From: Nigrospora sphaerica
Lineage: Eukaryota > Ascomycota > Sordariomycetes > Amphisphaeriales > Apiosporaceae
Direction of reading: 5' to 3'
NCBI GenBank assembly: GCA_018287875.1
Contig: JAGVVL010000011.1
Span: 50,154-114,153, forward strand
DNA: 64,000 bases
Below the pieces are notes generated by a model that searched no databases, was not told the origin of the DNA, and saw nothing but the letters and a program-made list of their open reading frames with translations. A program made the translations under genes and the position numbers. Numbering within the stretch: position 1 is the stretch's first letter; each line of letters starts with the position of its first letter. Positions 46,012-56,834 of this stretch are shown one piece after another.

Positions 46012-49000
46012 ATGGTGAGCTTTCTGTTACTGGCGGCGACAGCCTCTGCCGCTGCCATCTTTGCAAGGGACCATCCTTCAACGGGACCCCTGGCTTCTTG
46101 TCCTGGCTACAAAGCCTCGAACGTTCAAACAAGCGCCACTGGGCTCACAGCCGACCTTTCGCTAGCCGGAACGGCATGTGATGTCTATGGAACTGACTTA
46201 ACAGACCTCATCCTCGAGGTCTCCTACGACACTGGTGAGCTGGGCACTGAAACACCGGTCCTTTCTGTCCTAAGAAGTGCTAATCCGAGAACCAGAGACT
46301 CGCCTGCACGTCAAGATCCAAGACGCTGGTAACAACGTCTATCAGATCCCTGAAGAGGTCCTCCCCCGGCCGGAATCAGCTAGCGTAGAGGCCTCCGCTT
46401 CCGCTCTGAGGTTCAACTATACAGAGGAGCCTTTCGCCTTCACCGTTTCTCGTTCAGAATCTGGTGAAGTCCTCTTTGATACCTCGGCTGCTAGGCTCGT
46501 ATTCGAGTCACAGTACTTGCGGCTAAGAACCAAGCTGCCCGAAAACCCCTATCTGTACGGTCTGGGCGAGCACTCAGATCCGTTTAGACTGAACACTACC
46601 GACTACATTCGCACCATTTGGGCGCAGGATTCCGTTGGTGTTCCAGAAGCCGCTAACCTATACAGCAGCCACCCGGTCTACTTTGAGCACCGTTCCACTG
46701 GTTCCCATGGCGTCTTTTTCCGCAACTCGAACGGCATGGATATTATGGTTACCAACACCGAGGAGTCTGGACAGTATCTCGAGTACAACACCCTCGGTGG
46801 TGTTCTAGATTTCTACTTCATGGCTGGACCCTCCCCAATTCAGGTTTCCCAGCAGTATGCTCAAGTCGTCGGGCTCCCTGTTATGCAACCATATTCTGGC
46901 CTTGGATTCCGTGCGTTTTCCTCTCCTTTGCAACCTTTGCAGCTACTAATACGTACCAGACCAATGCCGTTACGGTTATCAAGACGTGTTCGAAGTCGCC
47001 GAAGTCGTCTACAACCACAGTAAAGCTGGAATTCCACTGGAGTAAGCTAACCGCGGAATATAAGACAACTAAGGCTTATGTATATATATTAGGACGATGT
47101 GGACAGATATTGACTATATGTATCGTCGTCGGGTAAGCTCGGATACACCCTCTATATCTGCTCGAAGCATTAATCAATAGGTCGCAGGTGTTCTCCTTGG
47201 ACCCCGAGAGATTCCCTCTAGCTAAGATGCGCCAGCTTGTGGACTATCTACACGCCAACAACCAGAAGTACACCGTCATGGTGGACCCCGCCGTGGCTTG
47301 GAAAGACTTCCCCGAAGCCTTTAACACTGGTGTCGAAGATAACATCTTCATGCTTCGTGCTAACGGATCCGTGTGGAAAGGTGTCGTATGGCCTGGAACC
47401 ACGGCATTCCCCGACTGGTTCGCTGCCAACATTACAGACTACTGGAATAACCAGTTTAAAGTTTTCTTTTCCGATGAGACGGGTGTCGGTATCGACTTCT
47501 TATGGATTGATATGGTTCGTGAAGCTATTCCCCTGCTTCTACACCTCCTCGACTATAACAGACCATTGTATTGACATCGATATCCCGCTTTTAGAACGAA
47601 CCCTCCAACTTCTGCTACTTCCCATGCGAGAACCCAGATGAGGCAGCTGTTGATCTTCCGCCCACCCTCCGCCAGTTAGGGCGCCTCCCAGGCCCCTACC
47701 CGGCTGGCCCTGCGAGTTTCAACCAGAGGGTACGGACTGCGAGAACTCAACTGAGAGCCTGTCCTCTCAAGGTCCCCTGGAGATCAGAGACAGATTTTCC
47801 TGGGCTTCCTCTAACAATGTGATAATTTCTGAGCGTCAGGCCAAAGGCAACGAAGGCAAGCAGATGGGACTGCCTGGCCGTGACCTGTTGAACCCAAAGT
47901 ACGCTATGCACAACAAGGCGGCTTACAAGGACGGCTGGAATGCGGATAAGGGAGGAATCTCCAACAAGACTGTTGACACCGACCTTATTCACCAAAATGG
48001 CCTGGCCATGTACGATACCCACAATCTTTACGGCTCCATGATGTCAATCGCCTCTCGCGAAGCCATGATATCTCGGAGGCCTACGGAAAGGCCCCTGGTC
48101 ATCACCAGGTCGACATTTGCTGGTTCTGGCGCAAAAGTAGGACACTGGCTCGGCGATAACGTGTCTACCTGGGACCAGTATCGCCTCATCGTCCGCAGCA
48201 TGCTGGCGTTCACATCCATCTACCAGATCCCCATGGTGGGCGCCGACGTCTGTGGCTTCAGCAGCAACGTTACTGAGCAGCTGTGTGCTCGTTGGGCGGC
48301 ATTAGGGGCCTTTGCCCCTTTCTACCGTAATCACAATGATTACAAGATGGGTAGGTTGCTAAGTTCTGTTTATGTGATCTGCGGCACCAAACTCCGAACC
48401 AATCAGTGCGTATTCTAAGCAACTAACTAATATGCACCTTACAGTTCCTCAAGAGTTCTATCGTTGGGAGTCTGTCACGGCAGTCGCGAAGAAATTCATT
48501 GACATCCGCTATCGTCTACTGGACTACATTTATACCGCTATGCACCGCCAGACTGTTGACGGCACGCCTATAGCAAGCCCTATGTTCTACTTGTACCCGG
48601 AGGACAAGAACACATGGACGCAGGAGTTGCAGTATTTTTACGGCCCGGGATTACTCGTGGCACCCGTCACAGAAGAAAACTCGACGAGCGTCGATGTTTA
48701 CCTGCCGAAGGATGTCTTCTACAACTTTTACACGCACGAGAAGGTTCAGGGCCAGGGCGAGAACGTGCCGCACGCGGACCAGGAATGGTCAGACCTACCC
48801 CTGTACCTTAAGGGCGGTGTCATTGTGCCACTTCGCACTAAGTCGGCCATGACGACGACGGATCTGCGTAAGCAAGACTTCGAGATCCTGGTGCCGCTGA
48901 GCGGAGATGGCACGGCTCGTGGCGAGCTGTACCTCGACGACGGTCATAGCCTTGAGCAGCTGCACACGACCCTAGTCGAATTTACTTACGAGAACGGCAC

Positions 49001-49145
49001 GCTGATAGCCGCAGGCCAGTTCGACTACGATTCTAAGGTGAAGGTATCAAAGGTGACGATCCTGGGTCTGGATGGCGAGAAGGGTTCGACGAGCGTCAAG
49101 GTTGACAAGGCGCTGAGCGAGTCGTTTAGCATCAAGGTGTGTTAG
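46012..49145 (+). CDS. Secreted alpha-glucosidase, GH31
   Basis: Glycoside hydrolase family 31 enzyme that releases glucose from the non-reducing end of maltose, starch or related glucans. Seven exons fit: 46012-46234, 46296-46910, 46960-47041, 47093-47132 (40 nt), 47188-47514, 47595-48350, 48445-49145; about 914 residues, normal for fungal GH31. Signal peptide [15 protein letters not shown]. Motifs: [18 protein letters not shown], the nucleophile in WIDM-NEPSNFC (split by the intron at 47515-47594), the acid/base in GHWLGDN, and [16 protein letters not shown] and the C-terminal beta domain. One base is missing near 47677-47690 (GGG...CC stretch), right before [10 protein letters not shown]; otherwise the gene is intact. 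Several N-glycosylation sequons suit a secreted enzyme. Confidence 0.94.
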
Positions 49146-49529
49146 GATGGAGGTGGCTGACTGATGAGTCTATGACTGGGGTAGTAGCAGAAGAGGGATT
49201 GTCGCATATAAGGCGCATTTGCTGTAAGGGCAGTTACGGGTCCGTTTTTGTACCACAGGGATGTATTAGGTGAAGCCTGCCACGGAGTTGCCTGTTGGGC
49301 AGGAATCTATTTATGGGGCGATCCCTGGTGCGGTAGTAGAACTTCTCCTGACAAGGAAAACGCACCTCAATATCTCTCATCAGCTACCAACAAGGCAAAT
49401 GTCCCCTGGCGTTGGAACTCCCGAGACGAATACTCGAATGGTACTTTAACATAGTCACGGGGCACGGAGACTATGTCTGGTACCACAACCGCTTCGGACA
49501 CTGGGAGGCCGAAGTACATTGCGCCTGCA
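49146..49529. other. No recognisable gene
   Basis: 3' flank of the glucosidase up to the chromovirus LTR. An open frame at 49248-49454 shows no family motif. Confidence 0.4.
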
Positions 49530-49742
49530 TGTCACGGTTCAAGGAACGAAGAATCTGTTGATGACCCAAGGGTTCTATTGAGATGCGAAAACTACAGGTG
49601 AAGAGGAAAATAAGATGAACAGGCTTCTCTCAGTCACTGTTTGGCAGGAATATATCCAGCCAGCGGCGGTACGTACCGCCAGGCAGCGGTAAGTCGTCCA
49701 TGCGTTCCCATGCCCTTGTACCTATGTACCCATGCCGTAACA
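49530..49742 (-). repeat. Chromovirus 3' LTR
   Basis: 213 bp, same sequence as 55307-55519. The purine-rich strand GAGGGGGTAA lies directly upstream in the sense direction (49743-49752) and is the likely plus-strand primer. Confidence 0.93.
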
Positions 49743-49781
49743 TTACCCCCTCAAAAAATGAAACTTGTCCGCAAGTTTCGG

Positions 49782-50099
49782 TCACTTCTTCCGGGCAATC
49801 CTCTTTCTCGTTCGGTTCGTCGAAGCCGGAGAGTTGTCGTCAGCGTGAGATGGGTCGATCCTGTCGTTGGCTGCGGCGTCAAGCCATGAAGCCAGTCGCT
49901 TCGGCGGTCCTGCGTTATCCGGGTACTCCTCGCGGTATTTCTGAAGGAGTGTGGCGCTGTTATTGAATGATTCCGCGTCGTACCACGTTGCGTCCGGGTC
50001 CCAACCCTTCCAGCGCACCTGGTATTGAAGTTTCCCATAGTGCAGTCGAGAGGACAGCACTCTGTCGACCTCCCATTCTTCGTCTAGCGAGGGATCCAC
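49782..50099 (-). pseudogene. Chromovirus integrase C-terminal chromodomain
   Basis: EEWEVDRVLSSR, then LQYQVRWKGWDPDATWYDAE, is a classical chromodomain that directs integration to marked chromatin in known chromoviruses. It is in the same frame as the integrase but split from it by the stop at 50148-50150, followed by DDPLPGQ, a usual linker motif. Ends at 49782. Confidence 0.9.
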
Positions 50100-50147
50100 G
50101 ATTTCGCCCTCCGGATTCTCAGCCTGTTGTCCCGGGAGTGGGTCGTC

Positions 50148-53100
50148 TTAGAATCGCCGAAGGCGATCGGCATGAAACACGTTCGTGCCCCTCCAGTCTG
50201 GCGGCGTGTCGAGTTCATAGGAGTGTCCTCTCATCCCCTTGATAGTGTAGCATTTCTGCGTCAAGGGGAATGTCAGGGCGTCGCCAGGTTGGTCCGTCGT
50301 CCATGTCCCCTTAAGGATAACCACCTTATCTCCGATCTCGAAGTCTGGCTCGCGTCGCGACTTGTTAGCCTGGTCGCACATACGGCGTTGAGATAAGGTA
50401 GCCTGTTGTCGTGCCGCTTCTGTGTACTGGTGGAGTGTCTTCACAATCTTTTGGGCGTCTTGTCGTCCGAGACGCTCTGTTGGAAGCTTGCCAATGTCTT
50501 GGGTCCAGTCAGCTTTGGAATATGGCAGCGGCATAAGGAAACCACGCTCCACTTCATGAGGAGACAGTCTCGTCGAGTCCTGGGGCAGGCTAGCCTGGAC
50601 AGCGTCAAAAGCTGGAATCACTGACGACCAGTTGTCTTGGAAGTGTGATAAGTAAGGCAGAATCCGTTGCTGTATGGCCTGGTTCATACGCTCCACCTGC
50701 CCTTGTGACTGGGAGTGGCCGGAGGATCCCAGTTTCCAGGTGATGCCCAGCAGCTTAGAGACTTCGTCGGTGAAGTGGGAGACGAATTGGGGTCCACGGT
50801 CGCTCCCAATCTGCTGTGGTAGTCCAAAGACGCGATATGGACCATGGTAGTACATCTTGGCAACGTCTTTGGCTGTCACTGATCGGGTGCAGGGAACGCA
50901 CCAACTCCTCTTGCTCAACGAGCAAACCATGACGAGGAGGTTGTCAAACACCTTTCGATCTTTGGGCATGGTCTTGAAGTCCATCTGAATCGACTGCCAT
51001 GAGCGAAGCGATATCGGAAGGGGATGGAGAAATCCTGGCGTCTTATCCCGGGGGCTTTCGACGATCGGCACACTCGACAGTTGGCCACGAAACGGTCAAC
51101 GTCTTTGGATAATCCTGGCCACCAGTACTGGCTCTGCACCATCTTGCGGAGCTTGTTGCGTCCCGGGTGTGCTGATGTCAAGCGCGAATAGAAGTCTTCC
51201 AAGATGTGCGTTCTCAGATTGTCTTGTTCGGGGGCCACCATCTTGCCCTCCCTCAGGAGAGTTCCGTCAGAGAGGGTCCAGGTAATGCCGTCAGCCGGCT
51301 CCAACGTGGTCTTGTCCCGAAACGGCTGGAGAAGGGGGTCGGTGCGGTTGAGTTCGACGGCCCTATGTACCAGCATTGACCCAGAGAGTGGTGGCGGTGG
51401 CAGGTCGTCCTCCAAGAGGGCCACCTCACTCAAGGGTTCCACCATGGAAAGCGCTGGTATGTATCCGTGTTTGCCCTCCTGGAAGATGGCCAGGTGTCGC
51501 ATCGCCTCGATTTTCTCTTTCTGCGTTTTCAGATCTTCCGTTTTCCGTGACAAGGCGTCGGCTGCGGCATTCTGCGTTCCCGGGCGGTACTTCAGCATGC
51601 AGTGGTATTCGGCGAGGAGTTCCGCCCAGTTCGCTTGTCGCAAGTTTAGGTGGCATTTCTGGCTGAAGTATTCCAGCGCGCTGTGGTCCGTCCCAATCGT
51701 AAACTGTGGACGCTGGAGTCCCACGAGCTCAGCGCGCCAATGCTTGAGGGCTTGGACCACGGCTAACAGTTCTTTATCGTGGATGCTGTAATTGAGCTCC
51801 GACCCTTGGAGGGTCTCTGAGTAAAAGGCGACGGGGTGCCAGTCGTCAGAAGCGTCATCCTTCTTTTGTGATAGGACTCCGGCAATCACTCCGTCGGAAG
51901 CATCTGTCTCCACTCGTGTTTCGTTCTCGTAGCCGAAGTGAGCGAGGACTGGGGCCTCCAACAGTCGTCGTTTCAAGGTATTGAAAGCTTCCTGGCACTC
52001 CTCCGTCCATTGGAACGTCGGTAAACCTTGCTTCGTCAGGTTGGTGAGCGGCCGAGCGATCCGCCCATACTCGCGAACGAACTTGCGATAGAAATTACAG
52101 AAGCCGAGAAATGATTGCACTCCTTTGACAGACGTCGGGGGCGCCCAATCGCGGACGACGGACGTCTTGGCAGGGTCCACCGCCACTCCTTCTGTAGAGA
52201 TGATGAAACCTAGGAACTTCGTCTCCCGGACATGAAATTCGCATTTGTCGGTATCGGCTTGCAGTCCGGCCTCGCGGAGGCGCTGCAGGACCTTCCTCAC
52301 ATGGTCCCCGTGTTCTTGAACCGAATCCGAAAAAATGACGATGTCGTCTTAAGTATGCCGAGCAGAAATCATCCAGATAGTCCATCAAGGTGTCATTCAT
52401 GAAGCGCTGAAAGGTCGCGGGTCCGTTTGTCAATCCGAACAGGAGGACATTATACTGAAAAGTGCCATAACGGGTACGGAACGCTGTCAACTCCTCTGAC
52501 CCTGGCGCCATTCAGATCCGGTGGAATGGTTGTCGGATATCCAGCTTCGTGAAGACCTTTGCCTTGGAGATCCGGGCCATAGTCTCCTCGATCAAGGGAA
52601 GCGGGTGTCGGTCCTTGCGAGTAACGGAGCTGAGCTTTCTGAAGTCCACGCAGAAACGTAGTCCTCCATTCCCTTTAGGCGCGAAGAGGATTGGTGCCGC
52701 CCAAGGCGCTTCACTTGGCTCGATGAATCCCTCTGCCAGGTTCTCGGTCACATATTTCCGGCATGTCTCCATTTCCTCAAGCGATATCTTCCGCAGGCCC
52801 GAGTATCCCAGGAGCTCGTCCGGCTTGGCATCATCATCTAGGATGATCTTGTGGTCGCAGGTGCGATGCGGTGGCAACTTATCGGACTCGAACTTGCTGA
52901 ACACATCTAGGTACTCGTGGTATTGCTTTGGTACCACTTGCAATGCTTTTTCGCGGAGCGTGTCTGAGTCGGAGGGCAACACGTCCCCGCGTAACGTTTG
53001 CTTCTCCAGGATAACCTTGTCAATCGCGTGGAGGCTGGTGACATGCCAATCCTGAGGGTTTCGGCGGTATGACATCTCCATCGCCGGTGCGGAGATAAAA

Positions 53101-53882
53101 GCGATGTCGATACGTTCTTTAAAACTTCCTGCCGAACTCCGGCGTCGGATGAAGGGTCCTTGGGAGTCGCGTTCCATCGGGGACAACGGTGGCCTCGGTG
53201 GCGGTGTTGGCAACGGGGGCGGCGCGTCGGTTGGTTCAGCCAACGCGCGTTTCATCTTCGCGATGCCTTCGTCGTTTCGTTTTCCTTGCGCACGAGCGGC
53301 CATTGGTCGTGTTAGGATTTTCTCATATCGAATTGTTGGTGGCGACTTCTCGCAATCGGTGTTGGTCGCACATGGACCGCGGATCACGGAAGAATCCAGA
53401 CGTCGTGATCTTCGGCCTGCCAGGCGTCGCTGGTCTTCGATGGCCATCTTTCGCTCACGACATTGGGCGTCTGCATCGAAGGTAGGGTTCTGTAGAAGCT
53501 GTCCGGCCTGGTCCATGGCGACATGATGTTCCATGCGCTGGGGGGTCCATTCCTCGGGGAAGAGAAGACGACGGCGACGAACATCCAGCGTCACATCGTG
53601 TGTTTCCAACCATTTGCGACCGACTATCATGTCGTGGCGCATATCAAGGACTAGAAAATGGGTTCGGGCGGTGAGACGGCTCTGGACCCAGAGGTGTCCC
53701 AGCAGGGCAATGTCCACCAGTTGCGATGGGGTACCGTCGAATCCGCCGACAGGTTGAGGATGAAAGTCACGAACGGTGGGGAGGTGTAGGTATCGGAGGA
53801 GCCTTCGGGCGAAGGCCACGCTCACAAACAGGTATCCACTTGCTCCGGTGTCGACGAGGGCATGGGCAGAGAGACGATCCAT
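50148..53882 (-). pseudogene. Chromovirus pol: protease, reverse transcriptase, RNase H, integrase
   Basis: Aspartic protease (LVDTGASGYLF) near 53850, reverse transcriptase (FTKLDIRQ, then the YLDD block near 52350), RNase H (VETDASDGVIAGVL; TDHSAL), zinc-finger part of integrase with HPGRNK and CRVC, and the integrase core (MDFKTMPKD, GSDRGPQFVS, SQSQGQVERMN). Lesions: a TGA stop at 52512-52514 inside the reverse transcriptase, one extra base at 52349-52352 in the catalytic YLDD codons, one missing base at the G run 51050-51054, and a TAA at 50148-50150 before the chromodomain. The exact 5' start of pol is unclear because of a stop just upstream of 53882. Confidence 0.9.
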
Positions 53883-54017
53883 TATAAGCTATGGTACAGG
53901 GGAAGGTAAACGGTCTTCCCCCCAGGTGTTTGCTCAAAAAATCAGAGGATCGCTTATCCCGCGTGTTCTCAACATCGACGACTTCCCTTGGATCGGAGTC
54001 CACTTGTCTAAGTGTAT

Positions 54018-55198
54018 CTAGTTTTCCGAATCCGTGACATCTTCGACTCGGTCGGAGTCAGGAATCTCGGTCGCAAGACCATCGGCGTTCGAACGGGGAC
54101 GGGGAGTTCCTGTCCACTGGCTGACTAAAGCGTTGATGCGGTTTGAACGGTCAACATTGACTCGCTTCTCTGGGCAGTTGTTGGCGTAGTGGCCAGGCTT
54201 TTCACAGTTAAGACAAAGTCGGTTCTCCCAAAGGCGACGGAGCTTGTCAGGACCGTGTTGACGGGCCAGGACTGAGGTAGTGTAACGCTTCTCCGAAGGC
54301 TTGGCAGGATCCGATTGGTCGACAGCGGGGATGGGGGTTCGGCGATTACCGCCACGGTTTCCGCGGTTCGCGCGACGTCTAGGGTCGTCACTCTTGGCAG
54401 ACTGGAGGACCAGTGCGATCTGGGCGGCCTCAGTTGCAAACGCGTCGAATCCAATGCTGCTCTTGATGTAGGAGGAGGCCAGTGCCGTTTGCAACTCCGT
54501 CGTAAGCTTTCGGTTGAAGAGGCGCTTCCAATCCGTCTTAACTTGGCCAGTTTCGCCGGCCAGTCGAAGCAACTTGTTCTTGAAAACTTGGAAATCCATT
54601 CCCGCGGTCATATGAAGGTTCTCGAATTCCAAGGAGGCGGCCTCCATTTGGTTAGGGTCATGGTACTGCTGCCAACGATGCGACATCAAGGCCTGGTACG
54701 ACTGGATCGGATCGGGGTGCGTGTCTTGGAGGTAGGGTTGGAGATTATCGCTGGCATCTCCGCCCAAGCGACCTTCGACATAGGCCTGCTGAGAGAGGTC
54801 GGTGGGGAAACGGGAAGCGTTCACCAGGATCTTGTTCTTGACCTGACGAAACCAAGTCTCGAACTTGACGGTGTCCTTAGACTTCTGGTTATAGAAAACG
54901 GGGGGTCGGGGAGGCGCTCAACCTCCGGTCGGGAGCCCTCAACATCGGGAAGGACGGGCGGTGGTGTGCCTTGGGTACTTCCTGCCGTCTGCTGGATCAA
55001 GGCAGCCATCTGCTGTTGGAGATCCTTCATCTGTCTCTCTAGCTCAAGGCGTCTGTGGCGCTCTTGGACGAATCTGGACTCGGTGTCGTCAACGTCGCTG
55101 GTGTCATTCGTCTCGGCGGAACCCTCACGGGTATTGTCGGGGTCATCCTTGTGAGTTTCTGTGATCCGGTGGAGGGATCTACCCTGTTTGGCTGGCAT
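54018..55198 (-). pseudogene. Chromovirus gag
   Basis: Structural protein with a coiled-coil N-terminal part (RRLELERQMKDLQQQMAAL), a capsid-like middle and one zinc knuckle (CLNCEKPGHYANNC, CX2CX4HX4C). The likely start is the ATG at 55198. The frame changes at a run of six G (54900-54905), where one base seems missing. Ends at 54018. Confidence 0.82.
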
Positions 55199-55295
55199 CT
55201 CAGCGGTGTGTGGGGTCGCGCTTGCAGCTGCGTACCCGTCGGAATGTCTGTAGGGTTTGGGATATTGATAGAAGCCTTCCCAGGCGGATGAGGAG

Positions 55296-55305
55296 ACCTG
55301 TAGTT
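55296..55305 (-). other. Probable self-priming primer-binding site
   Basis: The first bases after the 5' LTR read AACTACAGGT in the sense strand. They are the exact complement of ACCTGTAGTT inside the same LTR (55367-55376). I see no match to a common tRNA 3' end. This matches the self-primed mechanism described for Tf1 and some fungal chromoviruses, in which the 5' end of the transcript folds back as primer. Confidence 0.55.
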
Positions 55306-55306
55306 G

Positions 55307-55519
55307 TGTCACGGTTCAAGGAACGAAGAATCTGTTGATGACCCAAGGGTTCTATTGAGATGCGAAAACTACAGGTGAAGAGGAAAATAAGATGAACAGG
55401 CTTCTCTCAGTCACTGTTTGGCAGGAATATATCCAGCCAGCGGCGGTACGTACCGCCAGGCAGCGGTAAGTCGTCCATGCGTTCCCATGCCCTTGTACCT
55501 ATGTACCCATGCCGTAACA
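55307..55519 (-). repeat. Chromovirus 5' LTR
   Basis: 213 bp, TG...CA ends, same sequence as 49530-49742 and close to the solo LTR 23219-23431. Confidence 0.93.
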
Positions 55520-55657
55520 CTCGTTTTAATAACACACTCACACCTTTTAGATTTCACAAGATCACTACAAACCTTCAATATAGGCCCTTCTAAAAGCCCA
55601 CATACATAATATATTTCATCAATTATACATCTTTAACAAAGCTTCACATTTATATAA
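55520..55657. other. AT-rich spacer
   Basis: Between the chromovirus LTR and the 3' end of the ankyrin gene. No gene is seen. Confidence 0.4.
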
Positions 55658-56834
55658 TTATGAACCATTCATACTTGCGCCGTATCTTAACATCGTTTCC
55701 ACTAACTCATCGTTCCCTTCTTCTGCCGCCCTGTATAACAATGTACGGCCGTCAGAGTCGGTGCAATTTACATTAGCACCGTGCTCTAACAGGAAGCAGA
55801 GCACGGCAGTTTGGCGGTGGTTTGCAGCGTGGTGCAAAGGTGTAAGCATAGCCTCGTCGACAGCGTTGACGTCAGCCCCGTACTTGATTAAAAGCTTAAT
55901 TGTGCTCAGGTGTCCACGCGCGGCAGCGATATGCAGCGGAGTGGCCTGTTTTGGCATTGTGTTGTCCTTTAAGCGGTGAGCAACATATCATGGTCGATAG
56001 AAAGAGTGGTGACAGAGGCAATGGGAGGAACCGTGGCAGTTGGGAAAGGAATGATAGAAACTCCGAGTCGGGGATCCGGGATGCTGAGGAAAGAGAATGG
56101 TTTAGGATACAAGACATAGTGCACCAATGTGTGAGCAACGCGGGATTAAAAGGAAAGACAGCGGAGAAGTGAGGAGGGTGGATACATTCTTTGCCCTGGC
56201 GTCGGCATTGTCTGCTGTATGGGTCTTCTGAATGGGTCAGAACTCACGTTCCATGGTATTGAATCGTCGCCAAACCATCCAAGCATGTCTTCTTGGCCAG
56301 AAATGGTGGTATGGACTGCGGTGGTATCGGATTCGGGGCTCGGCATTAGTTTCTCGGGTGCTTGTAAATGATAGAAGCCGGCCAGTGTTTCGTCGTGGGT
56401 ACGGTTGCAATCTGGCAACTGTGGGCAGTCCCATGTGCTCATGTTGCTGTCCATGTGTTGTTGTGCCGGAAGTGACGATGTTTGGTTGTAGCGAAGGGCC
56501 AAACAAGTGTCCTTTGAGCGGGGCTCTTCGGCCTTCGGCGTTGCGCTCGAGGTTCCGGCAGTGGTCGTATGAATATCCATTACAGCCGTGGCTGGTTCGC
56601 AGGCATCTGCCTGATCTGCCAGCCGCTTCTTCGATTCAGCGCCTGCATTTCATTGCCGCCATGTACTGTTAACGGTCTACCATACCTGGGATACATTCTG
56701 GATGACCTGGGGAGGGGAGGTTGACACGTACGGGACTTGCGCTTGGCTAGCCGGTTTCGTAAGCGGCGTCTTTCTATTGCATCAACCGACGCGGCATGCA
56801 ATAAAGGCTGGATTTGGCTTGAATCTAAAGTCAT
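55658..56834 (-). CDS. bZIP-ankyrin protein, putative transcription factor
   Basis: The first exon 56834-56732 holds a bZIP-like basic region (ERRRLRNRLAKRKSR), continued after an intron at 56643-56731 (GTACGT...TGCAG) as AESKKRLADQ. A long polar middle part rich in Thr, Ser and Pro runs to about 56160. After a further intron, probably ending near 55972, the last exon (to the stop at 55658) codes three ankyrin repeats: ATPLHIAAARGHLSTIKLL, then LTPLHHAAN and RTLLYRAAEEGN. Proteins with an N-terminal bZIP and C-terminal ankyrins exist in filamentous ascomycetes. No leucine zipper heptads are obvious. The middle splice site is not settled. Possible stress or metabolism regulator in the nucleus. 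Confidence 0.6.

Larger units (their letters stand above)
49530..55519 (-). mobile_element. Ty3/gypsy chromovirus, full length with two LTRs
   Basis: 5.99 kb LTR retrotransposon on the reverse strand: 5' LTR 55307-55519, gag, pol (protease, reverse transcriptase, RNase H, integrase), a chromodomain, a G-rich polypurine tract next to the 3' LTR 49530-49742. The two LTRs (213 bp, TG...CA) look identical by eye, so the insertion is young. No 5-bp target duplication is found: ctgca lies before and ctcgt after the element, whereas the solo LTR of the family has a perfect one. Gag and pol carry frame breaks and two stops. Confidence 0.95.

Noticed and set aside
52370..52400. First YLDD-like string (DYLDDF) taken as the reverse transcriptase catalytic site
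   Set aside because: The true catalytic block lies about ten codons further on, across the extra base at 52349-52352; the first string is a chance likeness.
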